Source of the DNA: Streptomyces cellulosae
Lineage (GTDB): Bacteria; Actinomycetota; Actinomycetes; Streptomycetales; Streptomycetaceae
DNA length: 64,000 nt
NCBI GenBank assembly: GCA_014655195.1
Contig: BNBH01000029.1
Span: 1 to 64,000 of the forward strand
Reading direction: 5' to 3'
Shown here: positions 62,014 to 64,000 of the stretch, piece by piece
Numbering within the stretch: position 1 is the stretch's first letter
How the letters are laid out: each line of letters starts with the position of its first letter
The notes under the pieces: generated by a model
Databases searched by the model: none
Seen by the model: only the letters and a program-made list of their open reading frames with translations
What the model was told of the DNA's origin: nothing
Position numbers and translations under genes: made by a program

Positions 62014-62586
62014 ATGGTCAACCTGACACGCATCTACACGCGGACCGGCGACAAGGGCACCACCCACCTCGGGGACATGAGCCGGGTCGCCAAGACCGAT
62101 CTGCGGATCTCCGCCTACGCGGACGCCAACGAGGCGAACGCGGTGATCGGCACCGCGCTCGCCCTGGGCGACCTGCCGGACGAGGTGGTCGCGGTCCTCA
62201 CCCGCGTGCAGAACGACCTGTTCGACGTGGGCGCCGACCTGTCGACGCCGGTGGTGGAGGACCCGAAGTACCCGCCGCTGCGGGTCGAGCAGTTCTACGT
62301 CGACCGGCTGGAGGAGGACTGCGACCGCTTCAACGAGCAGCTCGAGAAGCTCCGCTCGTTCATCCTGCCGGGCGGCACGCCGGGCGCGGCCCTGCTGCAC
62401 CAGGCGTGCACGGTGGTGCGCCGGGCCGAGCGCTCGACGTGGGCGGCCCTGGAGGCGCACGGCGAGACGATGAACCCGCTCACCGCGACCTACCTGAACC
62501 GCCTGTCGGACCTGCTGTTCATCCTGGCCCGCATCGCCAACAAGGAGACGGGCGACGTCCTGTGGGTGCCGGGCGGCGAGCGCTGA
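62014..62586 (+). CDS. Cob(I)yrinic acid a,c-diamide adenosyltransferase, PduO type
   Basis: 190 residues. The N-terminal IYTRTGDKGTTHLGDMSRVA ATP-binding loop and YVNRLSDLLFILARIAN-type late helix (here LNRLSDLLFILARIANK) identify the PduO family, which makes adenosylcobalamin from cobalamin and ATP. This is the cofactor used by IcmA and methylmalonyl-CoA mutase. Leaderless ATG start; ends before a convergent membrane protein gene. Confidence 0.93.
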   Translation: MVNLTRIYTRTGDKGTTHLGDMSRVAKTDLRISAYADANEANAVIGTALALGDLPDEVVAVLTRVQNDLFDVGADLSTPVVEDPKYPPLRVEQFYVDRLEEDCDRFNEQLEKLRSFILPGGTPGAALLHQACTVVRRAERSTWAALEAHGETMNPLTATYLNRLSDLLFILARIANKETGDVLWVPGGER

Positions 62587-62604
62587 GCCCGGCCTGGGCC
62601 GCGC

Positions 62605-63192
62605 TCACCGGACCGCCTTCTCCCGGTCCGTCCCCGCGTCCTGCCCGGCGCCGGCGCCGCCCGAGGGCGTCTTCTTGGGCCACAGCCAGTAGGTGAGGGC
62701 GATCAGGCCGTGGATGCCGGCCGCCCGCCAGGCGGTGGAGCGCCAGGACTCCAGGGAGGTGACGCGGCCCGGGTCGCCGACGTACCAGATGGCGAGCTGG
62801 AGCAGCGCGGTCGCCACGGCGGCGGCGACGACCGTGCCCAGCCACACCCTGGTCTCGTGCCGGGCGCGGGCCAGGCCGTAGCGGGGTGGCCGGACCAGGG
62901 GGCGGCCGTCGAGGCGGTGCGCCGCGTGGCCGTCGAGCCACTTCACGGTGCGATGGCCGTGGCCCACGGTGTAGCCGATGTAGAGCGCGGCGAGCCCGTG
63001 GGTCCAGTTCGGCTCGGCGCCGTTCCTCAGGTCCCACGCGGTGACGACGAGCAGCACGACCTCCAGCACCGGCTCGCACAGCAGCAGCGCCAGGCCGGTG
63101 CGCGGCATCCGCAGCAGGTAGCGGAAGGCCAGTCCGGCCGCCAGCAGCACCCAGAACCCGATCTCGCAGGCGACGATCAAGGCGACGATCAC
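62605..63192 (-). CDS. Hypothetical membrane protein
   Basis: 195 residues with about four hydrophobic segments (IVALIVACEIGFWVLLAAGL; LALLLCEPVLEVVLLVVTAW; VWLGTVVAAAVATALLQLAI; AAGIHGLIALTYWLWPKK). A cytoplasmic loop contains HRTVKWLDGHAAHRLDG. I do not recognise the family. GTG start with GAGGAG 6 nt upstream. Convergent with the adenosyltransferase gene. Confidence 0.75.
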   Translation of the reverse strand: MIVALIVACEIGFWVLLAAGLAFRYLLRMPRTGLALLLCEPVLEVVLLVVTAWDLRNGAEPNWTHGLAALYIGYTVGHGHRTVKWLDGHAAHRLDGRPLVRPPRYGLARARHETRVWLGTVVAAAVATALLQLAIWYVGDPGRVTSLESWRSTAWRAAGIHGLIALTYWLWPKKTPSGGAGAGQDAGTDREKAVR

Positions 63193-63345
63193 GGTTCGCT
63201 CCTCTCGGTCTCCCTTCCAGGCTTCCGTGCGCTCCGGCCCGCCGCGTCGTCGCGGCCGACGAATCCGCGGTACATCGAAAGATGCAGTCCGGGACCGGTC
63301 TCGGGGATCAGGCGCGGGCCCCGGACACCGTGTTGGATGGGATCC

Positions 63346-64000
63346 ATGGCCGTACGACACCTCCGCCCGCCCCGCTTCGACGTGGCCGTCGCCCTCGCCG
63401 GACTGCTGGGCGGGCTGCTGCTGTGGGGGTTCGGGCTGGGCGTACGGCCGGACGACGACCCGGTCGTGCTGTTCGAGGGCCGGTGGGCCCTGCTGGTGCC
63501 GCTCACCGTGACGGCGTGCTGCGAGCTGCTGCGCCGCACCGCCCCGCGCACCGCGCTTGCCGTCGGCACGTCGGCGCTGGCCGGGGACGTCATGACGCAG
63601 GGCAGCATCGCGACGATCGTGATGTACACCGACCTGATGTACGCCGCCGTGGTCTACGGCTCCCCCGCGACCGCCCGCCGGCTGCCGTGGATCACCGGGG
63701 TGCTGACGCTGGCCGGGATGCTGGTGCCGTACGCCGTGTGGCGGGAGCCCGAGGCGCTGCTGATCGGGCTGGTGGTCGGCGCGGTGACCTTCGCGCCCGC
63801 GTCGACCGGGCTGATCGTGCGCAACCACCGGGACGCCGCCGACGCCGCCCGTCTCCAGGCCGAACAGACCGCGCTGCTCGCGGAGATGGACCGGGTGCAG
63901 GCGGTCACCGCGGAACGCTCGCGCATGGCGCGGGAGTTGCACGACCTGGTCGCCAACCACCTCTCGGCGATCGCCATCCACTCCACCGCCGCGCTCTCCC
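63346..64000 (+). CDS. NarL-type sensor histidine kinase, 5' part (cut by window end)
   Basis: 218 residues visible. Four to five hydrophobic helices (VALAGLLGGLLLWGFGLGV ... LTLAGMLVPYAVW, LLIGLVVGAVTFAPAST) then a coiled segment and the HisKA_3 motif RSRMARELHDLVANHLSAIA with the phospho-acceptor His. The catalytic ATPase domain lies beyond the window, and a LuxR-type response regulator would be expected next. ATG start weak; no clear ribosome site. Confidence 0.82.
   Translation, partial: MAVRHLRPPRFDVAVALAGLLGGLLLWGFGLGVRPDDDPVVLFEGRWALLVPLTVTACCELLRRTAPRTALAVGTSALAGDVMTQGSIATIVMYTDLMYAAVVYGSPATARRLPWITGVLTLAGMLVPYAVWREPEALLIGLVVGAVTFAPASTGLIVRNHRDAADAARLQAEQTALLAEMDRVQAVTAERSRMARELHDLVANHLSAIAIHSTAALS

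Overview
This window is a high-GC actinobacterial chromosome segment, almost certainly Streptomyces. The evidence is the strong G/C bias at third codon positions, many GTG starts, many ATGA/GTGA stop-start overlaps, and several TAnnnT -10 boxes lying 6-8 nt upstream of a start codon (leaderless transcripts). Diagnostic Streptomyces genes are also present: Scy and FilP coiled-coil cytoskeletal proteins, IcmA, NucS, and the GlgE-TreS-maltokinase-GlgB cluster. From memory, the gene order resembles the S. coelicolor SCO5377-SCO5443 region read in reverse, so most of the window is core chromosome.

Layout. 1-6694: alpha-glucan/trehalose operon (glgE 3' end, treS, maltokinase, glgB with a repeat-built N-terminus). 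6710-9860: HelD-type RNA polymerase-associated ATPase, thioredoxin and a MerR regulator, with a possible short RNA between helicase and thioredoxin. 10091-13963: C4-dicarboxylate symporter divergent from a DcuSR-like two-component system. 14111-18350: ATPase-less sugar ABC importer and an XRE-type regulator. 18862-24904: central carbon genes pfkA, pta-ackA and pyk. 25004-27631: three co-directional genes for secreted or membrane proteins (DUF6230/DUF6114 type). 28288-33160: thioredoxin-TPR protein, TetR regulator, methyltransferase remnant, isobutyryl-CoA mutase large subunit, DUF3817 membrane protein and MarR regulator. 33262-35129: small accessory island with a short GntR protein, a broken hypothetical gene, and a 1.2-kb unit bounded by 20-bp inverted repeats that holds a colicin-immunity-like gene and a decayed IS5-type transposase. 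35128-38643: thiamine-binding protein, second DUF3817 protein, three AIM24 paralogues and a MarR regulator. 38669-41581: OmpR-type two-component system and its probable PepSY target. 41681-44489: MeaB-type GTPase, acetoacetyl-CoA thiolase and methylmalonyl-CoA epimerase. 44716-49686: scy and filP. 49767-53742: two ABC-2 exporter pairs. 53779-64000: mixed housekeeping genes including an F420-type oxidoreductase, NucS, an NB-ARC-like membrane ATPase, a STAS protein, 3-hydroxybutyryl-CoA dehydrogenase, a maltokinase-cap-like protein, a cobalamin adenosyltransferase, and the 5' part of a NarL-type histidine kinase.

The genes cluster around carbon storage and acyl-CoA metabolism. IcmA, MeaB, epimerase and the adenosyltransferase all serve B12-dependent mutases. 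Thiolase and hydroxybutyryl-CoA dehydrogenase feed C4 acyl-CoA, Pta-AckA and Pyk handle acetyl-CoA/pyruvate, and GlgE-TreS-maltokinase-GlgB stores carbon as branched alpha-glucan.

The observations most worth following are: the inverted-repeat unit carrying an Im9-like gene; a strong promoter plus terminator defining a ~90-nt transcript antisense to the helicase start; a 36-bp repeat array and an in-frame dispersed repeat inside glgB; and a set of clean palindromes upstream of the DUF6230 cluster, icmA, the TetR gene and pyk. No tRNA, rRNA or CRISPR array was seen.
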